Below, piece by piece: positions 7,043-13,152 of a stretch of DNA of 13,653 bases (within the stretch, counting starts at the first letter, position 1; every line of letters begins with the position of its first letter). Below the pieces are notes generated by a model. The model was not told the DNA's origin. It was given only the letters and a program-made list of their open reading frames with translations, and did not search any database. The position numbers were made by a program, and so were the translations under genes. This DNA comes from JBEKCP01 sp050014815. Its GTDB lineage: Bacteria; Planctomycetota; Planctomycetia; Pirellulales; Thermoguttaceae. The stretch lies in contig JBEKCP010000079.1 of NCBI GenBank assembly GCA_050014815.1, positions 1 to 13,653 on the forward strand. The letters run 5' to 3'.

Positions 7043-8464
7043 TCACGGCCTCGCTCCAAGCCTCTTCAATCCCTCCACCGCTTCGCTCCACCGGACCTCG
7101 TGCGGTAGTCGCTTGCTCATAGCAGCAACCGCCGAGACGATGCCGGCGGCTTCGCCCATGGCGACAGCATTGCCCGTTACGCGATAGCTCGCGTGCGCGA
7201 AGAAATCGCCGCTGATGCAGCGGCCCGCCATCATCAGGCCGTTCACATCCTTTGCGACCAAGGCTCGGAGTGGAATGTCGTAGGGCTTCACTGTGATGCC
7301 CCCCTGCGAGATCGCCTGCTTCTGATTCTGTTCGCGCGTCGCGGCATGGATGTCCACATTGAAGGTGACCCGGCAGACGGCGTCCTCGTGGCGAGCGCCG
7401 GCGACCAGGTCGTCCTTCGTCACCACGAACCGGCCGCGGATTCGCCGGCCCTCGCGCACTCCGATCTGTTCCGCCGTCGACGCCACCTGGATGCCTTCCC
7501 ACGGTCCGCCCAGCTTTCGGAGGCCCTCGGCCAACCGATGCACTTCGCCCCGCGCGCGAATCGTGGCGTCGGTGAACTTCTCCGCCTCGAACGGCTTGAC
7601 GCCATACTCGTGATTGAACATCAGGAGCAAAAGATTGTCGCGGATCTGAAAGAGCGTCGGGTTGCCATACGAGGGATCGAACCCCGCTCGGCGGAGTTCA
7701 CGGAGATTGCTTTGCCAGGCGGTTCCATGAATTTGGCCATCGCCGGCGTAGAAGGAGATGTGGTCCTTCAGCGCGGCTGCGTCCTTGACGACGACCAAGG
7801 CGTTGAGCGTCATGGCCTGGCAGGGGCAATCCTCGCCGCTGCGGCCGATGTCCCAGGTGCAACCAGCGAGCGAGCCCAGGTCGCCATCGCCCGTGCAGTC
7901 GATGAACGTCTTGGCTCGCCACGCATGCCGGCCGGCCTTGGATTCGGTGACGACCGTTGCCAGACGTCCGCCGTCGCGATAGGCCGCGGTCAGTCGCGTA
8001 AAGAGGCCGACCTTGACCCCGGCGGCGGAACAAAGGTCCTCCAGGAGAACCTTCATCTTTTCGGGATCGTAGACGAAGCGGTCCTTGTTGGTCTTGACGG
8101 TGCGGGCACCGCGCCGGTCCATCTCGCGGGCCAACTCCGCGGTGATGCCCGGTTTGGCAAAGTCGAAAATATAGGTCAGCAGACCGGCGGTCCAGACGCC
8201 TCCCAGGCAGCCATGCACTTCGAACAGCCGCGTTCTCGCCCCCGCACGGGCGGCGGTGATGGCGGCCGCGACTCCCGCAGGGCCACCCCCGCACACGATC
8301 ACGTCCGCATCATCGTGCAGCGGCAGTTCGCGCGCCGGTTCAGTGAAGCGGTCCTTCTGATCGGCAGTTGGCGCCGCCGCGGCCTGGTTCCCCGGGGCCA
8401 ACACCAATGCCGGCCCCGCCGCACTCGCGAGCATCGACTTCCAGAAAAACCGTCGTCGATCCAT
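7043..8464 (-). CDS. Tat-exported FAD-dependent oxidoreductase (FAD_oxidored type)
   Basis: The protein has 473 residues. The N-terminus MDRRRFFWKSMLASAAGPAL fits a twin-arginine signal (RRRFFWK, then a hydrophobic run and Ala-rich cleavage zone near 28-31), so export in folded form with its cofactor is likely. The Rossmann FAD-binding motif follows at about 55-83 (DVIVCGGGPAGVAAAI, ending in the acidic residue of FE). Further family motifs are FIDCTGDGDLGSLAG in the middle and, near the end, LMMAGRCISGDFFAHASYR with a Gly/Ala-rich FAD-contacting helix. This matches the large FAD-dependent oxidoreductase group (PF12831) that is abundant in planctomycetes; its substrates are mostly unknown, and sugar or aromatic compounds are only guesses. 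The start ATG has no strong Shine-Dalgarno. The gene lies 64 bases after the PTS-IIA-like gene on the same strand and may have its own promoter there (GATAAT is visible). Confidence 0.88.
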   Translation of the reverse strand: MDRRRFFWKSMLASAAGPALVLAPGNQAAAAPTADQKDRFTEPARELPLHDDADVIVCGGGPAGVAAAITAARAGARTRLFEVHGCLGGVWTAGLLTYIFDFAKPGITAELAREMDRRGARTVKTNKDRFVYDPEKMKVLLEDLCSAAGVKVGLFTRLTAAYRDGGRLATVVTESKAGRHAWRAKTFIDCTGDGDLGSLAGCTWDIGRSGEDCPCQAMTLNALVVVKDAAALKDHISFYAGDGQIHGTAWQSNLRELRRAGFDPSYGNPTLFQIRDNLLLLMFNHEYGVKPFEAEKFTDATIRARGEVHRLAEGLRKLGGPWEGIQVASTAEQIGVREGRRIRGRFVVTKDDLVAGARHEDAVCRVTFNVDIHAATREQNQKQAISQGGITVKPYDIPLRALVAKDVNGLMMAGRCISGDFFAHASYRVTGNAVAMGEAAGIVSAVAAMSKRLPHEVRWSEAVEGLKRLGARP

Positions 8465-8528
8465 AGTTATTCTTGCCGGTCGGCTTTGTTCAGGGACATT
8501 TCCCCGGGGATTATCGTGAAAGTTGATT

Positions 8529-9233
8529 CTAGAGATTTGCCTCCGTATCGACGATAAGCTGTCTCGCGATGGCGGCGTCGGGGGCGGCCCGCAGGGAGTC
8601 GAGAAAGCCCGCCGTGGCGAGGATCCGGCTGAGCCGGGCCAATGTGCGAAGGTGCCCCCGATCTTCCATCGAACAAATCAGAAAAAAGACATCGGTCAGC
8701 GGGGCGTCGCTGCCGAACGGAATGCCGGTGGTCGTAATGCCCAGGGCCAGACATGCCTGGGCGAGGATCTTGGGCATGGGGCGGCGGGGGTGCAATAGGG
8801 CCACGCCGTTCCCCAGGGCCGTCGAGTGCATTTCCTCGCGCGACCGGACCGCCTCGGTCATAGCGGCGGGGTCCCAGAGCCAGCCCGTGCGGCCGGCCAG
8901 CTCGACCATCCAGTCGAGGACCGACGCCCGCGTGCGGGCCGGCAGCGGAACGGCGATGGCCTCCAGGGGCAGCAGCTCGGAAATCTGGATATCCTGCTCC
9001 TCCGCGACGGGGGCGGACCGCTGGAGCACCCCCTCGACCTGGACCAGCTCCAGCCCGTCGGAGAGGCCGATCCGCCGCTCGAACCAGTGGTGGATGTCGG
9101 CCTTGGCGAACCGCCACTGGCCGGCGACCTTCCGGCCGGGCAGTTGGCCGCGGTCGGCCAGCCGGGCCACCTGCTGCGGATTCAGGTGGAGGTATCGGGC
9201 CAGTCCGGCAAGATCGAAGTCGCTGTGCGGCAT
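8529..9233 (-). CDS. HTH (excisionase-type) plus PTS EIIA-type domain protein
   Basis: The protein has 234 residues and two domains. Residues about 5-52 form a MerR/excisionase-like winged helix (LARYLHLNPQQVARLADRG, then KVAGQWRFAKADIHHWFE), the kind that reads DNA. Residues about 84-232 match the PTS EIIA type 2 (mannitol/nitrogen) fold, with the phospho-acceptor histidine at 148 in GNGVALLHPR, and DVFFLICSMEDRGHLRTLAR near the end. In EIIA-Ntr-type proteins this histidine takes phosphate from HPr-like carriers and the protein acts as a regulator rather than a transporter. No EIIB, EIIC, HPr or EI gene is in the window. The chosen start is the ATG at 9233 because the HTH domain begins directly there; upstream codons in frame have no domain character. 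The restriction endonuclease ends 34 bases upstream on the same strand, so read-through transcription is possible. The partner and targets are unknown. Confidence 0.82.
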   Translation of the reverse strand: MPHSDFDLAGLARYLHLNPQQVARLADRGQLPGRKVAGQWRFAKADIHHWFERRIGLSDGLELVQVEGVLQRSAPVAEEQDIQISELLPLEAIAVPLPARTRASVLDWMVELAGRTGWLWDPAAMTEAVRSREEMHSTALGNGVALLHPRRPMPKILAQACLALGITTTGIPFGSDAPLTDVFFLICSMEDRGHLRTLARLSRILATAGFLDSLRAAPDAAIARQLIVDTEANL

Positions 9234-9267
9234 AGCAGGTTCACCGCCGGCTGGGCGGCCACAAGGG

Positions 9268-10167
9268 CTAACGCAGCATTTGCCACAAGTCGCCGCAGAA
9301 GAAGTGGTCGATCGTTCGGATATGCGAGCTGAGCATCGGATCGCTGCACATATTGGGACGAATATCGCAGTAGTAGACGCCATCGAGGGCGTTCAGCTTG
9401 ACAGTGTATACCTTGAAATGCCCGGGCAGAAACGTCGCGTTGATCCCGTAGACTTGATCCTTCTTCGTCTTTTTTCTCTGGACGTCGTTGAGGAATATGG
9501 CAAAGTGCGGAATCTCGGTATCGGTCAGGCGACTGTAGAGAAACTTGTCGATGAAGATCTTGTCGAGCCGATCCTTGCTCGACGTCTTCACCGATCCGAT
9601 CGCCTTCAGTTCCTCCTCGGTGCGGAGAACGAGGTCGTGCTGATAACTCATCCTGAATTGCTCGACCCCATCCACGAGGACGGGAATGTTGACGACGCCG
9701 CTACGGCAGTCCACGCCCAATGTCTGAACCAGCAGGAGCATCAGCCTCTCAAAGAGATCGCCATTGATCTTGCGCGCCGTATTCGATTGGCCCGCGGGGA
9801 GGGCGTCCAAGGCCGCGCCAATCGACTGTTGAATCGTGTAGATGGACCTGCAAATGACTTGGCGGCTTTCGGAGTCCCTTATAGCGATATCGCGCGCATT
9901 GCGAAGGGTGTCCAAGAACCTCTTGCGCAGTGTGTCGGCGTTTTGCGAACTGTACATCAAGTGGGAATTGATGGGGCGCGTGACGTTGAAGTGTCCCTCC
10001 TGCTTATACTGAAAGAAACGGTAGTGGGACTCATTCTGCGAGACGATCACAGCCTGAAGGCCGTGTTCCAGGAACGTGAGGAATCGGGTGGAGAAGTCGA
10101 GGTAGTCGGAAAGCGCCGTGAAGTTCCCCTTGTCGGCCGCTCTATGCACCAGCTCTTTGAGTCTCAT
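9268..10167 (-). CDS. Putative type II restriction endonuclease, PD-(D/E)xK-like
   Basis: The protein has 299 residues and no signal or membrane segment. An acidic residue in QHDLVLR (D178) is followed by SVKTSSKDR (192-200), a D...(S/E)xK pattern. The K-T-(S/T)-x-K-D-R form recalls type II enzymes of the EcoRII/Ecl18kI kind in which the second acidic position of PD-(D/E)xK is replaced or moved. E140 in GDLFERLMLLL may supply an N-terminal helix carboxylate. The start codon overlaps the stop of the DNA methyltransferase gene (ATGA, 10164-10167), the classic arrangement of a restriction-modification pair. This context is the main evidence for nuclease function. The recognition sequence cannot be told from the sequence. 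GC content is visibly lower (near 50% in places) than in flanking genes, suggesting transfer. Confidence 0.75.
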   Translation of the reverse strand: MRLKELVHRAADKGNFTALSDYLDFSTRFLTFLEHGLQAVIVSQNESHYRFFQYKQEGHFNVTRPINSHLMYSSQNADTLRKRFLDTLRNARDIAIRDSESRQVICRSIYTIQQSIGAALDALPAGQSNTARKINGDLFERLMLLLVQTLGVDCRSGVVNIPVLVDGVEQFRMSYQHDLVLRTEEELKAIGSVKTSSKDRLDKIFIDKFLYSRLTDTEIPHFAIFLNDVQRKKTKKDQVYGINATFLPGHFKVYTVKLNALDGVYYCDIRPNMCSDPMLSSHIRTIDHFFCGDLWQMLR

Positions 10168-11144
10168 CGAATGCTTTCGCGTCGCTGAGCGGTCTTCCGA
10201 TCAAGGTCGATCCAATCGGCGATGGAACGGGAGGGAACCTGCTCCAGTCGCGTTTGCGCCCAGGAGCAGTATTCGGCCTCCAGGTCGCAGCCCAGCCAGC
10301 GACGCCGCAGTTGCTCGGCACAAACCAGCGTGGTGCCGGAACCGGAAAATGGGTCGAGCACAACCTCGCCCTCGTTGGAAGATGCCAGGAGGATGCGCCG
10401 GATAAGCTCCTCCGGTTTTTGCGTCGGGTGTGGCGTCTTTTCGGGCATCCCGTTGCTGGTGACGGGAAGCTCGAACACATCCTTGGGCTTCGCACCGTGA
10501 GGATGCGGCTGCCAGTGCTCCTTTCCCGGTTTCCCACCGCGGTACTGACTCGACGCCGCCTGAGGATGAACCGGATACTTGACCGTGTGGTCGCCGTAGG
10601 GAATCCGGACGTCGTCAACGTTGAACGTGAATTCTTTGCCTTTTCGGTAGTGAAGCAGTGACTCGTGGGACCTCCCCCAATCCTTGGTGAGGTTCGCCTT
10701 GTTCTTGTAGAACCACACGAGCCACTTGCAGCGGGCGAAATACTTCGCGGCCGGACGCCGCAAATCCGCCAAAATCTCGGAAAAGCCGCAGATATACAGG
10801 CTTCCCGTCGGCTTCAGCGCGCGGGAAGCCGGCGCTATCCACCGCAGACACCATTCAATGTACGCATCGTGCGAGTCGAACTCATCCCAGTCCGCCTTTC
10901 CGATGCCGTACGGGGGGTCGGCGAAGATCAGATCGACCGACTCGGTTTCCAACTGTTGCAGCCATTGGATGCTGTCGCCGAGCCAAAGGGTGCCGTGAGG
11001 GTGCGAGTAGTAAAGTTGGGGGATCGCGGCAATCACCCTCGGCTCGTCGATCGCGTGCGCCGTGCCAACTGGTGGAAGGCTGTCTAGCAACGGCCGGCCA
11101 GGGTTCCGTTTGAGGAACTTATTCCCCACTTCAATCTTGGGCAT
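10164..11144 (-). CDS. Type II DNA methyltransferase, beta class (probable N6-adenine)
   Basis: The protein has 326 residues. The catalytic motif IV DPPYG is at 76-80 and the SAM-binding motif I DPFSGSGTT at 264-272. Motif IV before motif I, with the target-recognition region between them (about 140-235), is the beta-class order. DPPY favours N6-adenine over N4-cytosine, which usually has SPPY. HPTQKPEELIRRIL (239-252) is the conserved motif X-like helix before motif I. The enzyme would protect host DNA from the overlapping endonuclease. I chose the ATG at 11144: a GGGAG lies about ten bases upstream and the protein aligns from there. The frame remains open to 11348, but the extra residues are rich in Arg and Ser and unlike the family. 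A weak TTGCGG-18-TACACT pair upstream (11174-11203, minus strand) could be its promoter. Confidence 0.9.
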   Translation of the reverse strand: MPKIEVGNKFLKRNPGRPLLDSLPPVGTAHAIDEPRVIAAIPQLYYSHPHGTLWLGDSIQWLQQLETESVDLIFADPPYGIGKADWDEFDSHDAYIEWCLRWIAPASRALKPTGSLYICGFSEILADLRRPAAKYFARCKWLVWFYKNKANLTKDWGRSHESLLHYRKGKEFTFNVDDVRIPYGDHTVKYPVHPQAASSQYRGGKPGKEHWQPHPHGAKPKDVFELPVTSNGMPEKTPHPTQKPEELIRRILLASSNEGEVVLDPFSGSGTTLVCAEQLRRRWLGCDLEAEYCSWAQTRLEQVPSRSIADWIDLDRKTAQRRESIR

Positions 11145-11363
11145 TTGCGAGTTACTCCCAACGGATGACAACAAGTGTACATGCGAACGGCCCGTGCCCG
11201 CAAGGGGACCACTCGCTTTTTCATAACTGTTGACGCCATTTGAACTTTTGTCGAGCATCGAGCGGCAGAAGGCTGGCGGCTGTTTTCGGCGTCCCAGTCT
11301 GCGGATTTCCCCGACTTTGACTAGGCGCTGTCTCTCGGGCCGCCCCATGGTCGGAATTCCGGC

Positions 11364-11391
11364 TTGACAGGGGGCCGAAAAATAGGAGAAT
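11364..11391 (+). promoter_or_regulatory. Candidate promoter for murE
   Basis: TTGACA (11364-11369, perfect -35) is followed after 16 bases by GAGAAT (11386-11391, four of six -10 matches). It lies about 180 bases before the murE start and overlaps a hairpin-forming repeat. Confidence 0.45.
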
Positions 11392-11400
11392 CCTGCCCCT
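11369..11400. repeat. Short nested hairpin repeat related to the GGGGACAGTCCC elements
   Basis: GGGGC (11371-11375) pairs with GCCCC (11395-11399), and inside it AGGA (11384-11387) pairs with TCCT (11391-11394). Read on the minus strand it begins GGGGCAGGATTCTCCTATTT, with the same layout as GGGGACAGTCCCATTTTCGC elsewhere in the window, and it would encode GQDSPIF in one frame, close to EGDSPIF of the murE copy. I infer that it is a divergent relative. Confidence 0.5.
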
Positions 11401-11413
11401 GATGTTGTTGTGC

Positions 11414-11434
11414 CACTGCTTTGGAGAAGCAGTG
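11414..11434. repeat. CACTGCTT/AAGCAGTG hairpin
   Basis: CACTGCTT (11414-11421) and AAGCAGTG (11427-11434) form a perfect 8-bp stem with a 5-base loop. From memory this hairpin type is scattered through planctomycete genomes. It sits directly before a larger inverted repeat. Confidence 0.7.
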
Positions 11435-11437
11435 CGA

Positions 11438-11502
11438 CACTAGCCCGAAGCGCAAACGAGGGAGTGGTAGCGAGTTATCCTCGCTTGCGCGTCGGGCTGG
11501 TG
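11438..11502. repeat. 24-bp imperfect inverted repeat (AGCCCGAAGCGCAA type)
   Basis: The left arm starts CACTAGCCCGAAGCGCAAAC (11438-11461). The right arm (11479-11502) is its inverted copy with about three mismatches, and the loop is 17 bases. This matches, from memory, the common planctomycete repeat pair AGCCCGAAGCG...CGCTTCGGGCT. It lies between the promoter candidate and the murE start, so it would be in the 5' leader of the transcript. Confidence 0.8.
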
Positions 11503-11555
11503 TGTGCCCATGAAGGATTCGGGCCAACCGGGCGATTGTGTCCGCACCCTGAGGC

Positions 11556-11562
11556 AAGGAGG
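11556..11562 (+). promoter_or_regulatory. Ribosome binding site that fixes the murE start
   Basis: AAGGAGG is a near-perfect Shine-Dalgarno, nine bases before the GTG at 11572. It decides the start against longer in-frame possibilities upstream. Confidence 0.8.
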
Positions 11563-11571
11563 CCAAGGGCC

Positions 11572-13122
11572 GTGCAAGTCTGTTCCGCCGTAACACCCCG
11601 ACTGAGCCTTCGGACTCTCCTGCCGCAGGCCGAGATCCTCGGCGCGGACGATATTCAGGTCGATCGTTGCGTATGCGATTCGCGGCTGGTGGGGCCCGGC
11701 GACCTGTTCGTTGCGATCCGCGGCTGCCAGCAGGACGGTCGGCAATTCATTCCCGACGCGGTCGCCCGCGGCGCCGCCGCAGTGCTTTGCCAGGAGGAGG
11801 CGATTTCCGAAGGGGACAGTCCCATTTTCGCTGCGCGAAAATCGGGACAGTCCCCCAAATTGTACCTGTCCCCTTTTCCTGACGTGCCCGTGTGCCTGGT
11901 GCCCAACGCCCGCGACGCCTATGGCCGCATCTGCCAGGGCCTGGCGGGCAACCCGAGCTTCCGGTTGAAAGTCATCGGCATTACGGGCACCAACGGCAAG
12001 ACGACGACGAGCTGCCTGGTGGCCAGCGTGCTCAGGAAGGCGGCCTATCGCGTGGGTCTGTTGGGGACGCTGGGTTACTTCGACGGCGACGACGTCGAGC
12101 CGGCCACGCACACGACGCCGCCGGCCGCCCCGCTGGCCATGCTCCTGGCCCGAATGCTCGCCAACGAATGCTCCCACGCCGTCATGGAGATTTCCAGCCG
12201 CGCCCTGTCGCAGTCTCGCGTGGCGGGCATGCGGCTGGACGCGGCCTGCGTGACCAACGTCAGCCGCGACCACCTCGACGGCCACCCGACGATCCAGGAC
12301 TACCGGCTCGCGAAGTCGAAGATATTCGACCACCTGGCCCCCGAGGGCTTTGCGGTGATCAATGCCGACGATCCGGTGGCCGCGGCCTATCTGCGGCGGC
12401 TGGACGGACCGGCCCTGAGCGTGGGCATCCACCGCCCGGCGGAGATCACGGCGACGCCCCTGGAGCAGTGCCCCAGCGAGCAGACGTTCCTCCTGACCGC
12501 CGGCAGCGAGACCGTGCCGGTCCGGACGCGAATGATCGGCGTCCATCACATTTACAACTGCCTGACGGCGGCGGCGGTGGGGCTGGCCTACGGGATCGAC
12601 CTCGTGACGGTGGTCCGCGGGCTGGAGGCGATCGACTATGTGCCCGGCCGACTCGAGCGGATCGAGTGCGGCCAGCCGTTCGGCGTTTTTTTGGACTGGG
12701 CTCAAACGCCCGACGCCCTGGCCGCCTGCCTCGATGCCTTGCGCAAGGTAACGGCGGGACGATTGATCGCGGTGTTCGGGGCGAGCGGGGACCGCGACCG
12801 GCGGAAGCGGCCGCTGATGGGCCGGGCCGTCGAGAACGCCGCCGAGGTGGCCGTCTTGACCAGCGACAACCCCCGGAGCGAGGACCCCCAGGAAATCATC
12901 GCCCAGATCCTCGAGGGCTTCCAGCACCCGCAAAACGCCCGCGTGATCGCCGACCGCGCCGAGGCCGTCCGCTGGGCGCTGGCCGAGGCCCGGCCGGGCG
13001 ACTGCGTGCTGCTGGCCGGCAGGGGACGCGAGGAGTGCCGGATCGGCGGCGACGAGCCTATCCCGCTGAGTGATCGCCAGATTGCCGAGGAGTGGCTGTA
13101 CCAAAGGGATTTAGGGATTTAG
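11572..13122 (+). CDS. murE: UDP-MurNAc-tripeptide synthetase, meso-diaminopimelate type
   Basis: The protein has 516 residues and starts at GTG. It adds meso-diaminopimelate to UDP-MurNAc-L-Ala-D-Glu in the cytoplasm during peptidoglycan precursor synthesis. Visible motifs are CDSR (35-38), the ATP loop GITGTNGKTTT (136-146), TTPPA (181-185), EISSRAL with NVSRDHLDGH, and Y-R-L-A-K248, the likely carbamylated lysine region. After HHIYNCLTAAA come FGASGDRDRRKRPLM (402-416) and DNPR (432-435), the motif that in characterised MurE enzymes selects diaminopimelate. It ends with AGRGREECRIGG. Residues about 80-103 are not normal MurE sequence: they are encoded by an in-frame palindromic repeat (11809-11880). 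DWAQTPDAL (375-383) replaces the usual DYAHTPDAL. The last residues (RDLGI) come from a tandem AGGGATTT repeat. murF follows after about 30 bases, so the two are probably one operon. Confidence 0.95.
   Translation: MQVCSAVTPRLSLRTLLPQAEILGADDIQVDRCVCDSRLVGPGDLFVAIRGCQQDGRQFIPDAVARGAAAVLCQEEAISEGDSPIFAARKSGQSPKLYLSPFPDVPVCLVPNARDAYGRICQGLAGNPSFRLKVIGITGTNGKTTTSCLVASVLRKAAYRVGLLGTLGYFDGDDVEPATHTTPPAAPLAMLLARMLANECSHAVMEISSRALSQSRVAGMRLDAACVTNVSRDHLDGHPTIQDYRLAKSKIFDHLAPEGFAVINADDPVAAAYLRRLDGPALSVGIHRPAEITATPLEQCPSEQTFLLTAGSETVPVRTRMIGVHHIYNCLTAAAVGLAYGIDLVTVVRGLEAIDYVPGRLERIECGQPFGVFLDWAQTPDALAACLDALRKVTAGRLIAVFGASGDRDRRKRPLMGRAVENAAEVAVLTSDNPRSEDPQEIIAQILEGFQHPQNARVIADRAEAVRWALAEARPGDCVLLAGRGREECRIGGDEPIPLSDRQIAEEWLYQRDLGI
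11809..11880 (+). repeat. 72-nt palindromic element inserted in frame in murE
   Basis: It starts GAAGGGGACAGTCCCATTTT, forms a hairpin (ATTTTCGC 11824-11831 with GCGAAAAT 11835-11842), ends its right arm GGGACAGTCCCCC at 11856, and then adds a third arm-like piece, GTACCTGTCCCCTTTTCC. It shares 25 identical bases on the left (11807-11831 versus 6918-6942) and 22 on the right (11835-11856 versus 6983-7004) with the intergenic element. TTCCGA at the left edge and TTCCTGA at the right edge may mark the insertion point. Removing the 72 bases restores an ordinary MurE reading (EEAIS then DVPVCLVP). Confidence 0.8.
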
Positions 13123-13128
13123 GGATTT
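13105..13128. repeat. AGGGATTT x 3 tandem repeat at the murE stop
   Basis: Three perfect 8-mers, AGGGATTT, lie at 13105-13112, 13113-13120 and 13121-13128. The murE stop codon TAG (13120-13122) is made by the junction of the second and third units. The unit length is not a multiple of three, so a change in copy number would move the murE C-terminus. Confidence 0.9.
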
Positions 13129-13152
13129 GACCGCTTGCGGCTTCGCACTCTT

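Larger units (their letters stand above)
11145..11571. other. Repeat-rich divergent intergenic region
   Basis: These 427 bases separate the minus-strand methyltransferase from plus-strand murE. Positions 11145-11360 hold no recognisable element beyond weak promoter-like hexamers. From 11364 on there is a promoter candidate, three hairpin-forming repeats and a strong ribosome binding site. The frame of murE stays open leftward to 11410, but that stretch is made by the repeats and not by protein homology. Confidence 0.7.

Noticed and set aside
8501..8510. TCCCCGGGGA perfect palindrome upstream of the FAD oxidoreductase
   Set aside because: Too short to claim as an operator in GC-rich DNA without a second copy or a known regulator.
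7193..8557. 454-codon plus-strand frame opposite the FAD oxidoreductase
   Set aside because: The minus strand carries a full Tat signal and FAD-binding motifs; this frame is its shadow.
8569..10188. 539-codon plus-strand frame across the EIIA and endonuclease genes
   Set aside because: It spans two recognisable minus-strand genes and their gap, has an Arg/Ser-rich start and no domain.
11145..11348. N-terminal extension of the methyltransferase by 68 codons
   Set aside because: Open by chance; the added residues do not fit the family and a better ribosome site precedes the ATG at 11144.
11410..11571. N-terminal extension of MurE
   Set aside because: This part of the frame is built from hairpin repeats; the strong AAGGAGG and MurE homology both point to the GTG at 11572.
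11440..13104. 554-codon open frame antisense to murE
   Set aside because: The sense strand is unmistakably MurE; the antisense product is Arg/Gly/His-rich with no motif.
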